A stretch of DNA of 64,000 bases from the NCBI GenBank assembly GCA_012841925.1, contig DUTT01000058.1, positions 1 to 64,000 on the forward strand. The letters are read 5' to 3'. Each line of letters starts with the position of its first letter. The stretch's first letter is position 1. The translations under genes were made by a program, and so were the position numbers. The DNA comes from Clostridiales bacterium (GTDB taxonomy: Bacteria; Bacillota; Clostridia; Peptostreptococcales; Anaerovoracaceae). Under the pieces are notes generated by a model. That model did no database searches. It saw only the letters and a program-made list of their open reading frames with translations, and had not been told where the DNA came from. Of the stretch, positions 15,322-24,198 are shown one piece after another.

Positions 15322-15366
15322 ATAGACATAGGACATTTCTAATTTTGTGCAGAGCGAGGTAGTAAC

Positions 15367-15789
15367 ATGAGCAAGAAAAAACTTGTTATCGGCGTTATCG
15401 GAGCTGACGTCCACGCGGTCGGTAACAAGATCCTTTATCATGCATTCACAGAGGCGGGATTTGAGACCATCAATCTCGGTGTAATGGTATCCCAGGAAGA
15501 ATTCATCGATGCTGCAATCGAATCCGATGCCGATGCGATTCTGATTTCCTCTCTATACGGTCAGGGAGAACTGGACTGCCGGGGCATGCGGGAAAAATGT
15601 GATGAAGCAGGCCTCAAGGATATCATCCTCTTTGTGGGCGGAAACATCGTCATCGGAAAGCAGTCGTTCGAAGACGTCGAGAAGCGGTTCATCGACATGG
15701 GGTTTGACAGAGTTTTTCCTCCCGGAACGAGCCCTGAGACTGCGATAGAAGCTCTCAATGCCATGTTCTCCGCAGGGGAGGGTGAGTAG
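15367..15789 (+). CDS. glmS: Glutamate mutase sigma subunit (B12-binding)
   Basis: A 140-residue cobalamin-binding component of methylaspartate mutase. The B12 signature DVHAVG (Asp14, His16, Gly19) provides the histidine that replaces dimethylbenzimidazole as the cobalt ligand; [10 protein letters not shown] and [10 protein letters not shown] are further conserved strands of the Rossmann-like fold. With GlmE it converts L-glutamate to L-threo-3-methylaspartate by a radical rearrangement. Length is that of known GlmS/MutS chains. It has its own promoter and begins the glmS-glmL-glmE-mal operon. Confidence 0.93.
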   Translation: MSKKKLVIGVIGADVHAVGNKILYHAFTEAGFETINLGVMVSQEEFIDAAIESDADAILISSLYGQGELDCRGMREKCDEAGLKDIILFVGGNIVIGKQSFEDVEKRFIDMGFDRVFPPGTSPETAIEALNAMFSAGEGE

Positions 15790-15791
15790 AG

Positions 15792-17183
15792 TTGAATCCG
15801 GTTCTTCTCATAGACTTCGGCAGCACCTATACGAAGCTGACAGCGGTCGACATCGACCGCGAGTCGATACTCGGCACCTCGCAGGCGTACTCGACGGTGC
15901 AGACCGATATCAACGATGGATTGCAGGAAGGGCTCAAGCTGCTCGAAGAACAGACCGGCCCTACGGTATACAATGAGACCTATGCGTGTTCGTCTGCTGC
16001 CGGCGGACTCAGGATGATCACATCAGGCCTCGTGCCGGATCTGACATCAAAAGCCGCTAAAATGGCCAGTCTCGGTGCCGGCGCGAAGATGCTGAACGTC
16101 TATTCCTTCGAACTGACGGAAGAAGACATCGAAGAAATCAGAAATGCTGATCCCGATATCATCCTTCTCGTAGGCGGGACAGACGGCGGGAATCAAGAGT
16201 GCATCATCCACAATTCGAAGATGCTGGCAGCGCTCCCTAAGAAGTATCCGATCATCATCGCCGGAAACCGGACAGCGGCAAAGCAGTGCGCAGAGCACCT
16301 GGAAGGCTTCGAAACTTTTGTGAGCGAGAACGTGATGCCTGCATTGGGAACCCTCAACGTAAAGCCTGCGCAGGATCGCATCAGGGATCTGTTTCTGCGG
16401 AGGATCGTTCAGGCGAAGGGTCTGTCCAGGACAGCGGAACTGCTGACCGGAATCATCATGCCCACGCCCGCGGCCGTCTTGCAGGCCATGGAGCTTTTGG
16501 CCCGGGGCTGCGAAGGAGAAGAGGGGATCGGTGAGCTGATTGCGGTGGATGTAGGCGGTGCGACAACGGATGTCTATTCCATAGCAGCCGGTCTTCCCGC
16601 CAATGACGCAACGTTCTACAAAGGCCTGCCCGAGCCGTATGCGAAGCGCACGGTGGAGGGGGATATCGGCATGCGCTACAGCATACACGGCATCGTCGAA
16701 GCTGCGGGGGATATGCGCATCTGCCAGCTTTCGGGCCTGCCGTCCGAAAGGATCGAGGAGCTTGCAGATCGGTTATCTAAAAATCCCGACATCGTTTCAA
16801 ACGGAGATGAAGAGCTGGAAGCGCTGGACTATGCGCTTGCATCGATGGCGATAGAAACCGCCGTAGCGAGACATGCGGGCACGATCGAAGAGACCTACAC
16901 GATCATGGGGAAAACCTATATTCAGGAGGGGAAGGATCTGAGAGACGTTTCCCGGGTCATACTGACAGGCGGAAGCCTTATCCATACAAAGCGAACGGCA
17001 GAGATCGCCTCGCACGCGCTGTACAGCGTATCGAATCCCATGTCTCTGCGGCCTGTGGCCGCTGACATCAGGATCGACAGAAACTACATCGTTGCGGCGA
17101 TGGGCCTGCTTTCTACTCATTATCCCGAAATCGCACTGCGAATCATGAAAAAGGAGCTCGAAAACAATGGACGTGAAAAATAA
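15792..17183 (+). CDS. glmL: Glutamate mutase-associated ATPase (GlmL/MutL)
   Basis: A 463-residue protein of the actin/Hsp70-like ATPase fold: [16 protein letters not shown] at the N-terminus is the phosphate-1 loop, [15 protein letters not shown] (near residue 250) the phosphate-2 loop and [11 protein letters not shown] the adenosine motif. MutL/GlmL proteins lie between the S and E subunits of glutamate mutase and are thought to act as reactivating chaperones that exchange damaged cobalamin. The start is TTG at 15792, two bases after the glmS stop, with GGGTGAG before it. The 3' end overlaps glmE by 17 bases. Confidence 0.88.
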   Translation: MNPVLLIDFGSTYTKLTAVDIDRESILGTSQAYSTVQTDINDGLQEGLKLLEEQTGPTVYNETYACSSAAGGLRMITSGLVPDLTSKAAKMASLGAGAKMLNVYSFELTEEDIEEIRNADPDIILLVGGTDGGNQECIIHNSKMLAALPKKYPIIIAGNRTAAKQCAEHLEGFETFVSENVMPALGTLNVKPAQDRIRDLFLRRIVQAKGLSRTAELLTGIIMPTPAAVLQAMELLARGCEGEEGIGELIAVDVGGATTDVYSIAAGLPANDATFYKGLPEPYAKRTVEGDIGMRYSIHGIVEAAGDMRICQLSGLPSERIEELADRLSKNPDIVSNGDEELEALDYALASMAIETAVARHAGTIEETYTIMGKTYIQEGKDLRDVSRVILTGGSLIHTKRTAEIASHALYSVSNPMSLRPVAADIRIDRNYIVAAMGLLSTHYPEIALRIMKKELENNGREK

Positions 17184-18615
17184 GAGACTATCCGACGGAG
17201 AATTTGAAGCGTTGCGCAAAGAGGTGCTGGCTCAGTGGCCGACCGGGAAAGACGTGGATCTGGAAGAAGCGGTCGCCTTGCACAAGTCGATGCCGGATCA
17301 CCGCATATTTTCTAAAAAATTATTAGAAGCGAAGAGGTCGAAAAGCACGCTCATCCAGCCCAGGGCCGGCGTTCCGGTCATAGAGGAACACATCAAGCTG
17401 ATGCAGTTCCTGGAGAGCGAAGGAGAAGCGGATCTGCTGCCCACGACCATCGACAGCTATACGCGACAGAACCGATACGAAGAGGCGGAAAACGGTGTTT
17501 CCGAATCCGTACGGTTGGGGCGCGCGATGCTCAACGGCTTCCCGGCTGTCAACCACGGCGTCGCCGGATGCAGAAGAGTGACGGAGAGCGTCGATGTTCC
17601 CATTCAGGTCCGTCACGGAACACCCGACGCGAGGCTGCTGACCGAAATCACCCTCGCCGGCGGCTTTACGAGCTACGAAGGGGGCGGCGTTTCTTACAAC
17701 CTGCCTTACTGCAAGAACGTACCGCTGGAGCGGACGATCATCGACTGGCAATATACCGACCGGCTGACCGGCCTGTACGAAGAAATGGGCGTATCCATCA
17801 ATCGCGAACCGTATGGCCCTCTCACCGGAACGCTTGTTCCACCCTGCATCTCTCATGCCGTAGCGATCATCGAAGCGCTGCTTGCGGCTGAACAGGGTGT
17901 AAAGAACATCACCGTGGGATATGGACAGTGCGGGAACATGCTGCAGGATATCGCTGCGATCAGGACGCTTCAGGAACTCACCGATGAGTATCTGTCAAAG
18001 AACGGATATAACGACGTCATCGTCACGACGGTGCTCCATCAGTGGATGGGTGGATTCCCGGCAGACGAAGCGAAGGCATTCGGGGTCATATCTACCGGAA
18101 GTCTGACAGCGGCTCTGGCGCAGGCGACGAAAGTCATCGTAAAGAGCCCCCACGAAGCGGTCGGGATTCCGACGATGGAAGCGAACGCACAGGGGCTCAG
18201 ATGTACAAAGCAGGTCATCAACATGATGTGCGACCAGTCGTTCAACGATCATCACCTTGAAAGCGAAAAGAATATCATACGCCGCGAGACGAGGAGCATC
18301 GTCGACAAGTGCTTCGAGCTCGGCGATGGAGACATTGCACTGGGCGTGTGCCGGGGTGTTGAAGCAGGCGTGCTGGATGTTCCCTTCGCCCCCTGCCGGT
18401 TCAACAAGGGGCTGATGCTTCCCTGCAGAGACAACGAAGGTGCGGTCAGAATACTCAATACGGGGAATCTCCCGTTCTCTCAGGAACTGAAAGATTTCCA
18501 CGCGGAGAAGATCAGCGAACGGGCGAAGCACGAAAAACGCGACGCGTCCTTTCAGATGGTCATCGACGATGTATACGCCATCGGCAAGGGCTACCTCGTA
18601 GGCAGACCTAAGTAA
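17167..18615 (+). CDS. glmE: Glutamate mutase epsilon subunit (catalytic)
   Basis: A 482-residue TIM-barrel subunit that binds glutamate. Conserved segments include [13 protein letters not shown] near the N-terminus, [23 protein letters not shown] (here [13 protein letters not shown]), [10 protein letters not shown] and [11 protein letters not shown]. The HGTPDAR arginine belongs to the substrate carboxylate-binding set described for the Clostridium enzyme. Length matches known GlmE/MutE. It is translated with an overlap to glmL and followed by methylaspartate ammonia-lyase, so the product is used directly by the next enzyme. Confidence 0.93.
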   Translation: MDVKNKRLSDGEFEALRKEVLAQWPTGKDVDLEEAVALHKSMPDHRIFSKKLLEAKRSKSTLIQPRAGVPVIEEHIKLMQFLESEGEADLLPTTIDSYTRQNRYEEAENGVSESVRLGRAMLNGFPAVNHGVAGCRRVTESVDVPIQVRHGTPDARLLTEITLAGGFTSYEGGGVSYNLPYCKNVPLERTIIDWQYTDRLTGLYEEMGVSINREPYGPLTGTLVPPCISHAVAIIEALLAAEQGVKNITVGYGQCGNMLQDIAAIRTLQELTDEYLSKNGYNDVIVTTVLHQWMGGFPADEAKAFGVISTGSLTAALAQATKVIVKSPHEAVGIPTMEANAQGLRCTKQVINMMCDQSFNDHHLESEKNIIRRETRSIVDKCFELGDGDIALGVCRGVEAGVLDVPFAPCRFNKGLMLPCRDNEGAVRILNTGNLPFSQELKDFHAEKISERAKHEKRDASFQMVIDDVYAIGKGYLVGRPK

Positions 18616-18647
18616 TGATAATAAACAGCGATAAGGAGAGATAAACC

Positions 18648-19898
18648 GTGAAAATTGTAGACGTGGTATGCTCGGCAGGCCGTACAGGATTTTACTTCGA
18701 CGATCAGAGAGCAATTAAAAAGGGCGCCGGCCAGGACGGTGTGTTTTATACGGGTGCGCCGGTGACGGCAGGTTTTTCCTCCGTCCGGCAGGCCGGTGAA
18801 TCCATCTCTGTCATGATTGTCTTAGAAGACGGGCAGGTCGCATTCGGTGACTGCGCGGCTGTGCAGTATTCGGGTGCGGGAGGAAGAGATCCTCTGTTCC
18901 TTGCCGAAGAATTCATCCCCATCATCGACGAGTACATTAAGCCTCATCTCGTAGGGAAGGAAGCGGACCATTTTCGCGACCTCTGCTCGATGTTGGAATC
19001 CATAAAAGTCGAAGGCAAAAGGCTCCATACAGCGATTCGCTACGGCGTATCCCAGGCGATTCTGGATGCCGTTGCCAGGGGGACCCATCGACTGATGTGC
19101 GATGTCGTCGCGGACGAATATGGCTGCGAGGTCAGCGAGCAGCCCATCGACCTCTTTACGCAGTCGGGGGATGACCGCTATGACAACGCGGATAAAATGA
19201 TCATCAAAGGGGCTCAGGTTCTGCCCCATGCGCTGATCAACAATGTAGAAACGAAACTGGGGAGGGACGGAGAGAAACTGCTGGAGTACGTCGGCTGGCT
19301 GAGAGATCGAGTTCTGGGCAACAGAGCGGACGAAAGCTACAATCCCGTACTCCACATAGACGTTTACGGAACGATCGGGGCGGCATTTGGAGTCAACAAT
19401 TACAAAGCGATGGCGGACTATATCGAGACGCTGGGCAGAGCAGCCGGGCCTTTCCAGCTGCGGATTGAAGGGCCCATGGATTGCGATACGGACAGGGAAG
19501 CCCAGATCGAAGCCATGGCGAGTCTGACAAAAGAGCTGGATGAGCGCGGATGCAGCGTGGAGCTCGTCGCGGACGAGTGGTGCAACACGCTGGAAGATAT
19601 CAAGCTGTTTGCCGACCACAAGGCAGGGCATATGATCCAGGTCAAGACCCCGGATCTGGGCAGCATCACCAATACGATAGAAGCGGTGCTGTATTGCAAG
19701 TCGCGCGGGATCGGAACGTATCAGGGAGGTACGTGCAACGAGACAGACCGTTCCGCTCAGGTGTGTGTCCACTGTGCGATGGCGACAAAGCCCGATCAGA
19801 TGCTCGCAAAGCCGGGCATGGGCGTCGATGAAGGCTTCATGATCGCGTATAACGAAATGAACCGCATCATCGCCTTGCGCGCAGCCGGGAGGAAATAG
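18648..19898 (+). CDS. mal: Methylaspartate ammonia-lyase
   Basis: A 416-residue enolase-superfamily enzyme that removes ammonia from 3-methylaspartate to give mesaconate. The IDVYGTIG metal-ligand strand, LVADEWCNT and the HMIQVKTPDLGSI segment with the catalytic lysine are visible, followed by GTYQGGTCNETDRSAQ. Length equals the Clostridium tetanomorphum enzyme class. The start is GTG at 18648 with AAGGAG upstream. It is the last gene of the glm operon and ends at a bidirectional terminator. Its mesaconate product is the substrate of the mesaconase encoded 5 kb upstream. Confidence 0.93.
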   Translation: MKIVDVVCSAGRTGFYFDDQRAIKKGAGQDGVFYTGAPVTAGFSSVRQAGESISVMIVLEDGQVAFGDCAAVQYSGAGGRDPLFLAEEFIPIIDEYIKPHLVGKEADHFRDLCSMLESIKVEGKRLHTAIRYGVSQAILDAVARGTHRLMCDVVADEYGCEVSEQPIDLFTQSGDDRYDNADKMIIKGAQVLPHALINNVETKLGRDGEKLLEYVGWLRDRVLGNRADESYNPVLHIDVYGTIGAAFGVNNYKAMADYIETLGRAAGPFQLRIEGPMDCDTDREAQIEAMASLTKELDERGCSVELVADEWCNTLEDIKLFADHKAGHMIQVKTPDLGSITNTIEAVLYCKSRGIGTYQGGTCNETDRSAQVCVHCAMATKPDQMLAKPGMGVDEGFMIAYNEMNRIIALRAAGRK

Positions 19899-19928
19899 GT
19901 ACACTGGACGGGGTTTTTTGTTCAAATG

Positions 19929-19965
19929 ATACGGGGAGGCCGCGCGGCCTCCCCGTATCGTTTGT
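19929..19965. terminator. Bidirectional terminator, 30-bp perfect palindrome
   Basis: Positions 19929-19958 read the same on both strands (ATACGGGGAGGCCGC and its complement). T-rich runs flank it on both sides (TTTGTTTT to the right, and AACAAAAAA read on the minus strand to the left). It serves the convergent mal and proA genes. Confidence 0.88.
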
Positions 19966-19971
19966 TTTACG

Positions 19972-21255
19972 CTACAAGTCTCTGAAGTGAAACTTTTTCT
20001 CTCCGGTCGCATAGGGAGCGACGATGTGGCCTTCGCCTCGCAGCTGATATTTATAGGTCGTCAGCCCTTCGAGGCCGACCGGTCCGCGCGCGTGGAGCTT
20101 GCCGGTTGAAATACCGACTTCGGCTCCGAAGCCGTACCGGTATCCGTCGGCAAAGCGGGTGGAGCAGTTGTGCATCACCGATGCGGAATCGACGAGCGAG
20201 AAAAACATCCCGACGCTGGCTTCATCGCTGCTTAGAATGGCATCCGTGTGGCCCGATCCGTATCGATTGATGTGTCGGATCGCTTCTTCCGTCGAAGGCA
20301 CGACGCGTACAGCGAGGATTCGATCGCCGAATTCAACACCGTAATCCGCTTCGGTCGCAGGAGTGCAGGGGATGATGGATGCCGTCTTTTCGTCGCCGCG
20401 GAGCTCGAGTTCGCGGCCTGCGAGCGCGGCGCTCAGAGCAGGTAAAAATTCGCCGGCGATATCTTCGTGCACGAGCAGCGTCTCCGCTGTGTTGCACACG
20501 ACAACGTACTGAAGTTTAGCGTCCAGCACGACGGACAGAGCGAGCTCGATATCGGCCGAACGGTCGACGTATACGTGGCAAACACCAGCGGCGTGGCCCA
20601 TCACAGGAATCTTCGTGTGATCCATAATGTAAGATACGAATTCATTGGATCCCCTGGGTATCAGCAGGTCGACGGAATCTTCGCACTCCAGCAGGTCGCC
20701 GATCTGGCTCCGGCTTTCCAGCAGAGTCAGGTAGGCGGAATCGATGCCGCTTTCGACGGCGGCTTCCCAAATGAGTTCGTGTAAAATGCGGTTCGTATTT
20801 GCTGTTTCGCTGCCGCCTTTGAGGATGGCGCAGTTCCCGCTCTTCAGGCACAGGGTCGCAATCTGCACGAGCGCATCCGGCCGGGATTCGAATATGACCC
20901 CGATGACGCCGATCGGACAGGAAATCCGCCGCAGCACGAGGCCGCGGTCGAGTTCGCGCATCAGCAGCGTTCTCTCGAGCGGGTCGGGCAGGGAAATAAG
21001 CTCCTCGATGCCAGCCAGCACTTCCTTCAGCTTGGCTTCGTCAAACCGGAGCCGCTTAAAGAGAGTATCGGGCAGGTTCTGCTCAACGGCCAGGGCCATG
21101 TCCTTCTCGTTTTGCTCGAAAATCCGGGCTCTCTGTTGCCACAGCTTCTCTCCGATGGAGCGAAGCGCTTCGTTTCGCTGCACTTCGCTTGTCTGTGCTA
21201 CATAGACGGAATTCTGTTTTATGTTATTCAAAATAGATTTCAATGCACCGCTCAT
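19972..21255 (-). CDS. proA: Gamma-glutamyl phosphate reductase
   Basis: A 427-residue aldehyde-dehydrogenase-fold enzyme that reduces gamma-glutamyl phosphate to glutamate semialdehyde in proline synthesis. The SRPDALVQIATLCLKSGN segment, LIPRGSNEFV, the catalytic cysteine in VVVCNTAETLLVHED and the GPVGLEGLTTYKY C-terminus are all present. Length is normal. Its start overlaps the stop of the RNase H-fold gene by four bases, so the two are translated together. ProB and proC lie more than 6 kb away in the opposite orientation, so the proline genes form two divergent units. Confidence 0.93.
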   Translation of the reverse strand: MSGALKSILNNIKQNSVYVAQTSEVQRNEALRSIGEKLWQQRARIFEQNEKDMALAVEQNLPDTLFKRLRFDEAKLKEVLAGIEELISLPDPLERTLLMRELDRGLVLRRISCPIGVIGVIFESRPDALVQIATLCLKSGNCAILKGGSETANTNRILHELIWEAAVESGIDSAYLTLLESRSQIGDLLECEDSVDLLIPRGSNEFVSYIMDHTKIPVMGHAAGVCHVYVDRSADIELALSVVLDAKLQYVVVCNTAETLLVHEDIAGEFLPALSAALAGRELELRGDEKTASIIPCTPATEADYGVEFGDRILAVRVVPSTEEAIRHINRYGSGHTDAILSSDEASVGMFFSLVDSASVMHNCSTRFADGYRYGFGAEVGISTGKLHARGPVGLEGLTTYKYQLRGEGHIVAPYATGEKKFHFRDL

Positions 21256-22205
21256 CCGTTTAACTCCTCCTTCATGGCTGTCTGCAGTAACTGACGTGAC
21301 AGCGCACAGGCTGCCCGATAGCGGATATCATCGCCTTCCCTGAGGAGAATGAAACCATCGCGGTATCCGCCGTCGCGTTCAAACTCTTCGGTATTGACCG
21401 GAAGGACCTTTGCATCCACAAACACGTATTCGTCGCGCGATTCGCACGGTATATCCAGCGAGATCCGGCCATCCGTCGAATCGTACTCCAGCGTATAGTG
21501 CTCAGCGTAGATGGACACAGGCATCATGCCGCGCTCCGCCTGCGCCTGCACGGCCACTTTCTCTGCGCGCACATCGACATTTTGAATTAAGATGCTGCGT
21601 TGCGCTCCCTTGACGAGGAAGCCGCGCTCTGCTGCGATCCTGTGATATGGAAGAAACGACAGGCTGTCGGCGATGGAGGCAAGCTGACGGATATCGTCGC
21701 TGTTGTGCAGCAGGATATCGTTGCGCAGCGCTGCCTCGCCGGTTCGCACGTATTGTCTGTAGAGTTGCACCGATTCGGCTCCGTCGATGATATCCGCGCG
21801 ATTCTTCGAAAGGCCGAGCGCCGCTTCCACAGTCGTCTGCTTTACGTTCGGCAGCCGGGCGGCCTGCGGCCAGTACTGCTTGAGCAGCCGGTATACGTCG
21901 ATCGAGATAAAAGGCGAGCGCTCCGTATGAAGCCCGTATTTTGCAGCGCGCTTCCGTAAGAAGGGCCAGTCGAACGAATCGCCGTTGTACGTGATCACCG
22001 CATCGTAGCGATTGAGTGCGTCGATGGTGTGCTGCAAGACTTCGCTCTCTTCGGAAGGGTGACCGGCAAAATGCTGAACGACGCTTCCGTCGGACACGTC
22101 CAGGATGCCGGTCAGGATAATCTGTCCGGTATCGGGTGACAGCCCGGTCGTTTCGATGTCGAAGACGGCTGTGTGTAAGCCGCTTGCATAGGGATCGTAT
22201 TTCAT
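21252..22205 (-). CDS. RNase H-fold 3'-5' exonuclease (YprB-like)
   Basis: A 317-residue protein. The N-terminal half is a DnaQ/RNase H-fold domain with FDIETTGLSPDTG (first two acidic metal ligands), ITYNGDSFDWPFLRKR (third) and a later aspartate-rich HNSDDIRQLA (fourth). The C-terminal part has no motif known to me. This matches the YprB-type ribonuclease H-like proteins of Firmicutes. ATG at 22205 is chosen; the open frame could start at TTG 22244, but that lies in a strong hairpin. No Shine-Dalgarno sequence is seen before 22205, and an extended -10 sits seven bases before it, so the message might be leaderless. Confidence 0.7.
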   Translation of the reverse strand: MKYDPYASGLHTAVFDIETTGLSPDTGQIILTGILDVSDGSVVQHFAGHPSEESEVLQHTIDALNRYDAVITYNGDSFDWPFLRKRAAKYGLHTERSPFISIDVYRLLKQYWPQAARLPNVKQTTVEAALGLSKNRADIIDGAESVQLYRQYVRTGEAALRNDILLHNSDDIRQLASIADSLSFLPYHRIAAERGFLVKGAQRSILIQNVDVRAEKVAVQAQAERGMMPVSIYAEHYTLEYDSTDGRISLDIPCESRDEYVFVDAKVLPVNTEEFERDGGYRDGFILLREGDDIRYRAACALSRQLLQTAMKEELNG

Positions 22206-22212
22206 GTCTGAT

Positions 22213-22221
22213 ATTTTACCA
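22213..22221 (-). promoter_or_regulatory. Possible extended -10 for a leaderless message
   Basis: On the minus strand TGG-TAAAAT ends seven bases before the ATG at 22205, with no ribosome binding site between. That is the spacing expected if transcription began at the start codon itself. Confidence 0.35.
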
Positions 22222-22234
22222 TATCGGAGGCGAA

Positions 22235-22269
22235 AACAAAACAAGCTGCCGGATGCAGCCTGTTTTGTT
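22235..22269 (-). terminator. Terminator-like hairpin in the leader of the exonuclease-proA unit
   Basis: A 15-bp stem (AACAAAACAAGCTGC with GCAGCCTGTTTTGTT, one G-T pair) with a 5-base loop. Read on the minus strand it is followed by TTTTCG and lies between the upstream promoter at 22328-22356 and the start codon at 22205. It looks like an attenuator or the end of a small RNA. Confidence 0.5.
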
Positions 22270-22299
22270 CAAAAGGGGTATTGGGATTAGAGATAGTGC

Positions 22300-22319
22300 G
22301 GTTATCAGGGGGGATAACC
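22300..22319 (-). other. Leader stem-loop upstream of the terminator-like hairpin
   Basis: GGTTATC and GATAACC form a perfect 7-bp stem around a run of six bases. It is the first structure in the predicted minus-strand leader, near its 5' end. No known riboswitch or T-box motif was recognised in this leader. Confidence 0.45.
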
Positions 22320-22327
22320 ACAACGCT

Positions 22328-22356
22328 ATGATAGCAAACACCCCGTGATATTGCAA
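22328..22356 (-). promoter_or_regulatory. Promoter of the exonuclease-proA unit
   Basis: On the minus strand -35 TTGCAA, a 17-base spacer and -10 TATCAT. It would give a leader of about 115 bases containing two hairpins. This lies in the only gene-free stretch of about 300 bases (22206-22509). Confidence 0.6.
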
Positions 22357-22402
22357 GGCGAAGTCGAAAAAGAGTGAATATTTTTTGAATTGACAGAATA
22401 CA

Positions 22403-22431
22403 TGGACAATCCGGCCGGATGCGGGTAATAT
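22403..22431 (+). promoter_or_regulatory. Promoter of the M20 peptidase gene and following genes
   Basis: -35 TGGACA, a 17-base spacer and -10 TAATAT, about 75 bases before the ATG at 22510. A TTGACA at 22390 is close by but has no matching -10. Confidence 0.55.
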
Positions 22432-22509
22432 TAGTATGTGGTTATGCTCGCTTCCCGCTTGTTGAGAGGGGGCGAATCGTTATGAAATACAGGAGGAGAA
22501 CTGGATAAC

Positions 22510-24150
22510 ATGAACGAACAGATTGCCAAGAGAGTCGAAGAGATCGCATTGGATCTCGCGAGCACGCTCAGCGTGGTTGATACACCGGGCGAAGTGGAGA
22601 TTTCCGAGAAGGTGTATCGCATCTTTGCTGAAATGGACTACTACAAAAACAATCCCGACAATTTGTATTATGTCGACGTCAAGGACGATGCGCTCGGACG
22701 CAAGAGCGTCATTGCGATCCTCGAAGGGCGTAAAGCCAAGACCGACAAGACGATCCTGATGATCGGTCACACGGACTGCGTCGGTGTGTCCGATTATGGA
22801 AACCTCAAGGAATACGCCAACCAGCCGCTGAAGCTGACCGAAAAATTCAAAGAGATCGAACTGCCTCCGGCCGTAAAAGCCGACCTGGAATCCGGTGAGT
22901 ATCTGTTCGGACGCGGGCTGTTCGACATGAAGTCGGGCGATGCGATTATCATAACTCTTATGGAAATGATTTCGAAGGATCTCGACAATTTCGAAGGCAA
23001 CCTCGTATTTGCCGCCGTGTGCGACGAAGAAGGCAACTCGGCCGGCATGCTGTCGTGCGTCGGCGAATTCGGGCGCATCCGTGCAGAAAGAGGGTACGAT
23101 TACCTCGCTCTGCTCGATGCCGACTACATTACAGAAGAGTACGAAGGCGACCCGAACAAGTACATCTATATCGGGACTGTCGGTAAAGTGATGCCCACGT
23201 TCTACGTCGTCGGAAAAGAAACGCACGTAGGCGAGTCGTTTAAGGGCATCGACCCCAACCAGATTGCCGCGGCGATTACGACTCGCATCAACCTGAATCC
23301 GGAGTTTTCGGATGTGGCCGACGGCGAGGTAACGCTGCCGCCCATTACGCTGAAGCAGCGCGACCTCAAGACGGAATACTCTGTGCAGATCGCAAAGAGC
23401 GCGGTGGTGTTCTTCAACTATGCGACGCACTGCAGCACGCCGGATGTCATTCTCGATAAGATGATGAACGCTGCGGAAGAGTGCTTCGACGAGGTGCTGG
23501 ATACGCTCAACGAACGCTACCGCATATTCTGCGAAATGGCCCGGCGCGAGTACACGCCGCTGCCGTTTGAATCCCGGGTCATGTCCTTCGAACAGCTGTG
23601 CAGCGAAGTCCGCAAAGAAGTGGACGGCCTCGACGCCATGATCGACGAAAAAGCGCGCGAATTGATGAAGGAAGATATCGACTCCAGAGACCGCAGCACG
23701 AAGATTGTCGAATTTGTACACAATCTCTGGTCCGATAAAAATCCTGTCATCATCGTATACTTCTCACAGCCGTACTATCCGCACGTGTTCGTGGAAGGAA
23801 GCACGCCGAAGGAAAAAGCGCTGCTCAAGGCGGTGGAAGACGCTGTCAACGAGACGAAGTCCGACTATCAGCTCGGCTTCAAGAAGTTCTTCCCCTACAT
23901 TTCGGACCTGAGCTACGGCGCCGTGCCGGACGAGGAAGTCGTCGTAAAAACATTCCAGACGAACCTGCCAGGCTACGGAATTACCTACGATCTGCCTTTC
24001 GAAGAGATCCGCGCGCTCAACCTGCCGGTGCTCAACATCGGTGCGTTCGGCAAGGATGCGCATAAGTTTACGGAACGAATCGAAAAGAAGTATACGTTCT
24101 ACGTAGCTCCGGAACTGATGTACCGGACGATCGTCAATTTGTTAAAGTAA
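22510..24150 (+). CDS. M20-family metallopeptidase, RocB-like
   Basis: A 546-residue zinc hydrolase. The metal-site motifs GHTDCVGVSD, FGRGLFDMKSGD, CDEEGNSAGM and LLDADY are those of the M20 peptidase fold. The length and the long insertion make it most similar to the RocB group, which is tied to arginine/ornithine degradation in Bacillus. The exact substrate is unknown; an N-acylated or small peptide substrate is likely. No signal peptide, so cytosolic. GGAGGAG lies 12-13 bases before the ATG. It heads a codirectional run with two amidohydrolases, proB and proC, which suggests a role in amino-acid or peptide use. Confidence 0.8.
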   Translation: MNEQIAKRVEEIALDLASTLSVVDTPGEVEISEKVYRIFAEMDYYKNNPDNLYYVDVKDDALGRKSVIAILEGRKAKTDKTILMIGHTDCVGVSDYGNLKEYANQPLKLTEKFKEIELPPAVKADLESGEYLFGRGLFDMKSGDAIIITLMEMISKDLDNFEGNLVFAAVCDEEGNSAGMLSCVGEFGRIRAERGYDYLALLDADYITEEYEGDPNKYIYIGTVGKVMPTFYVVGKETHVGESFKGIDPNQIAAAITTRINLNPEFSDVADGEVTLPPITLKQRDLKTEYSVQIAKSAVVFFNYATHCSTPDVILDKMMNAAEECFDEVLDTLNERYRIFCEMARREYTPLPFESRVMSFEQLCSEVRKEVDGLDAMIDEKARELMKEDIDSRDRSTKIVEFVHNLWSDKNPVIIVYFSQPYYPHVFVEGSTPKEKALLKAVEDAVNETKSDYQLGFKKFFPYISDLSYGAVPDEEVVVKTFQTNLPGYGITYDLPFEEIRALNLPVLNIGAFGKDAHKFTERIEKKYTFYVAPELMYRTIVNLLK

Positions 24151-24198
24151 GAGAAGAGGCTTGTGTTTGCAAGCCTGGTAAGGAGAATGTAACGACTT

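Noticed and set aside
15322..15366. Possible cobalamin riboswitch before glmS
   Set aside because: The leader is only about 40 bases and contains no B12-box-like element.
22206..22320. T-box or known riboswitch before the exonuclease-proA pair
   Set aside because: No T-box motif or other conserved riboswitch core was recognised; only generic hairpins are visible.
22480..23721. Long (413-codon) minus-strand open frame opposite the M20 peptidase gene
   Set aside because: It lies wholly over a gene with clear M20 motifs and shows no recognisable protein features.
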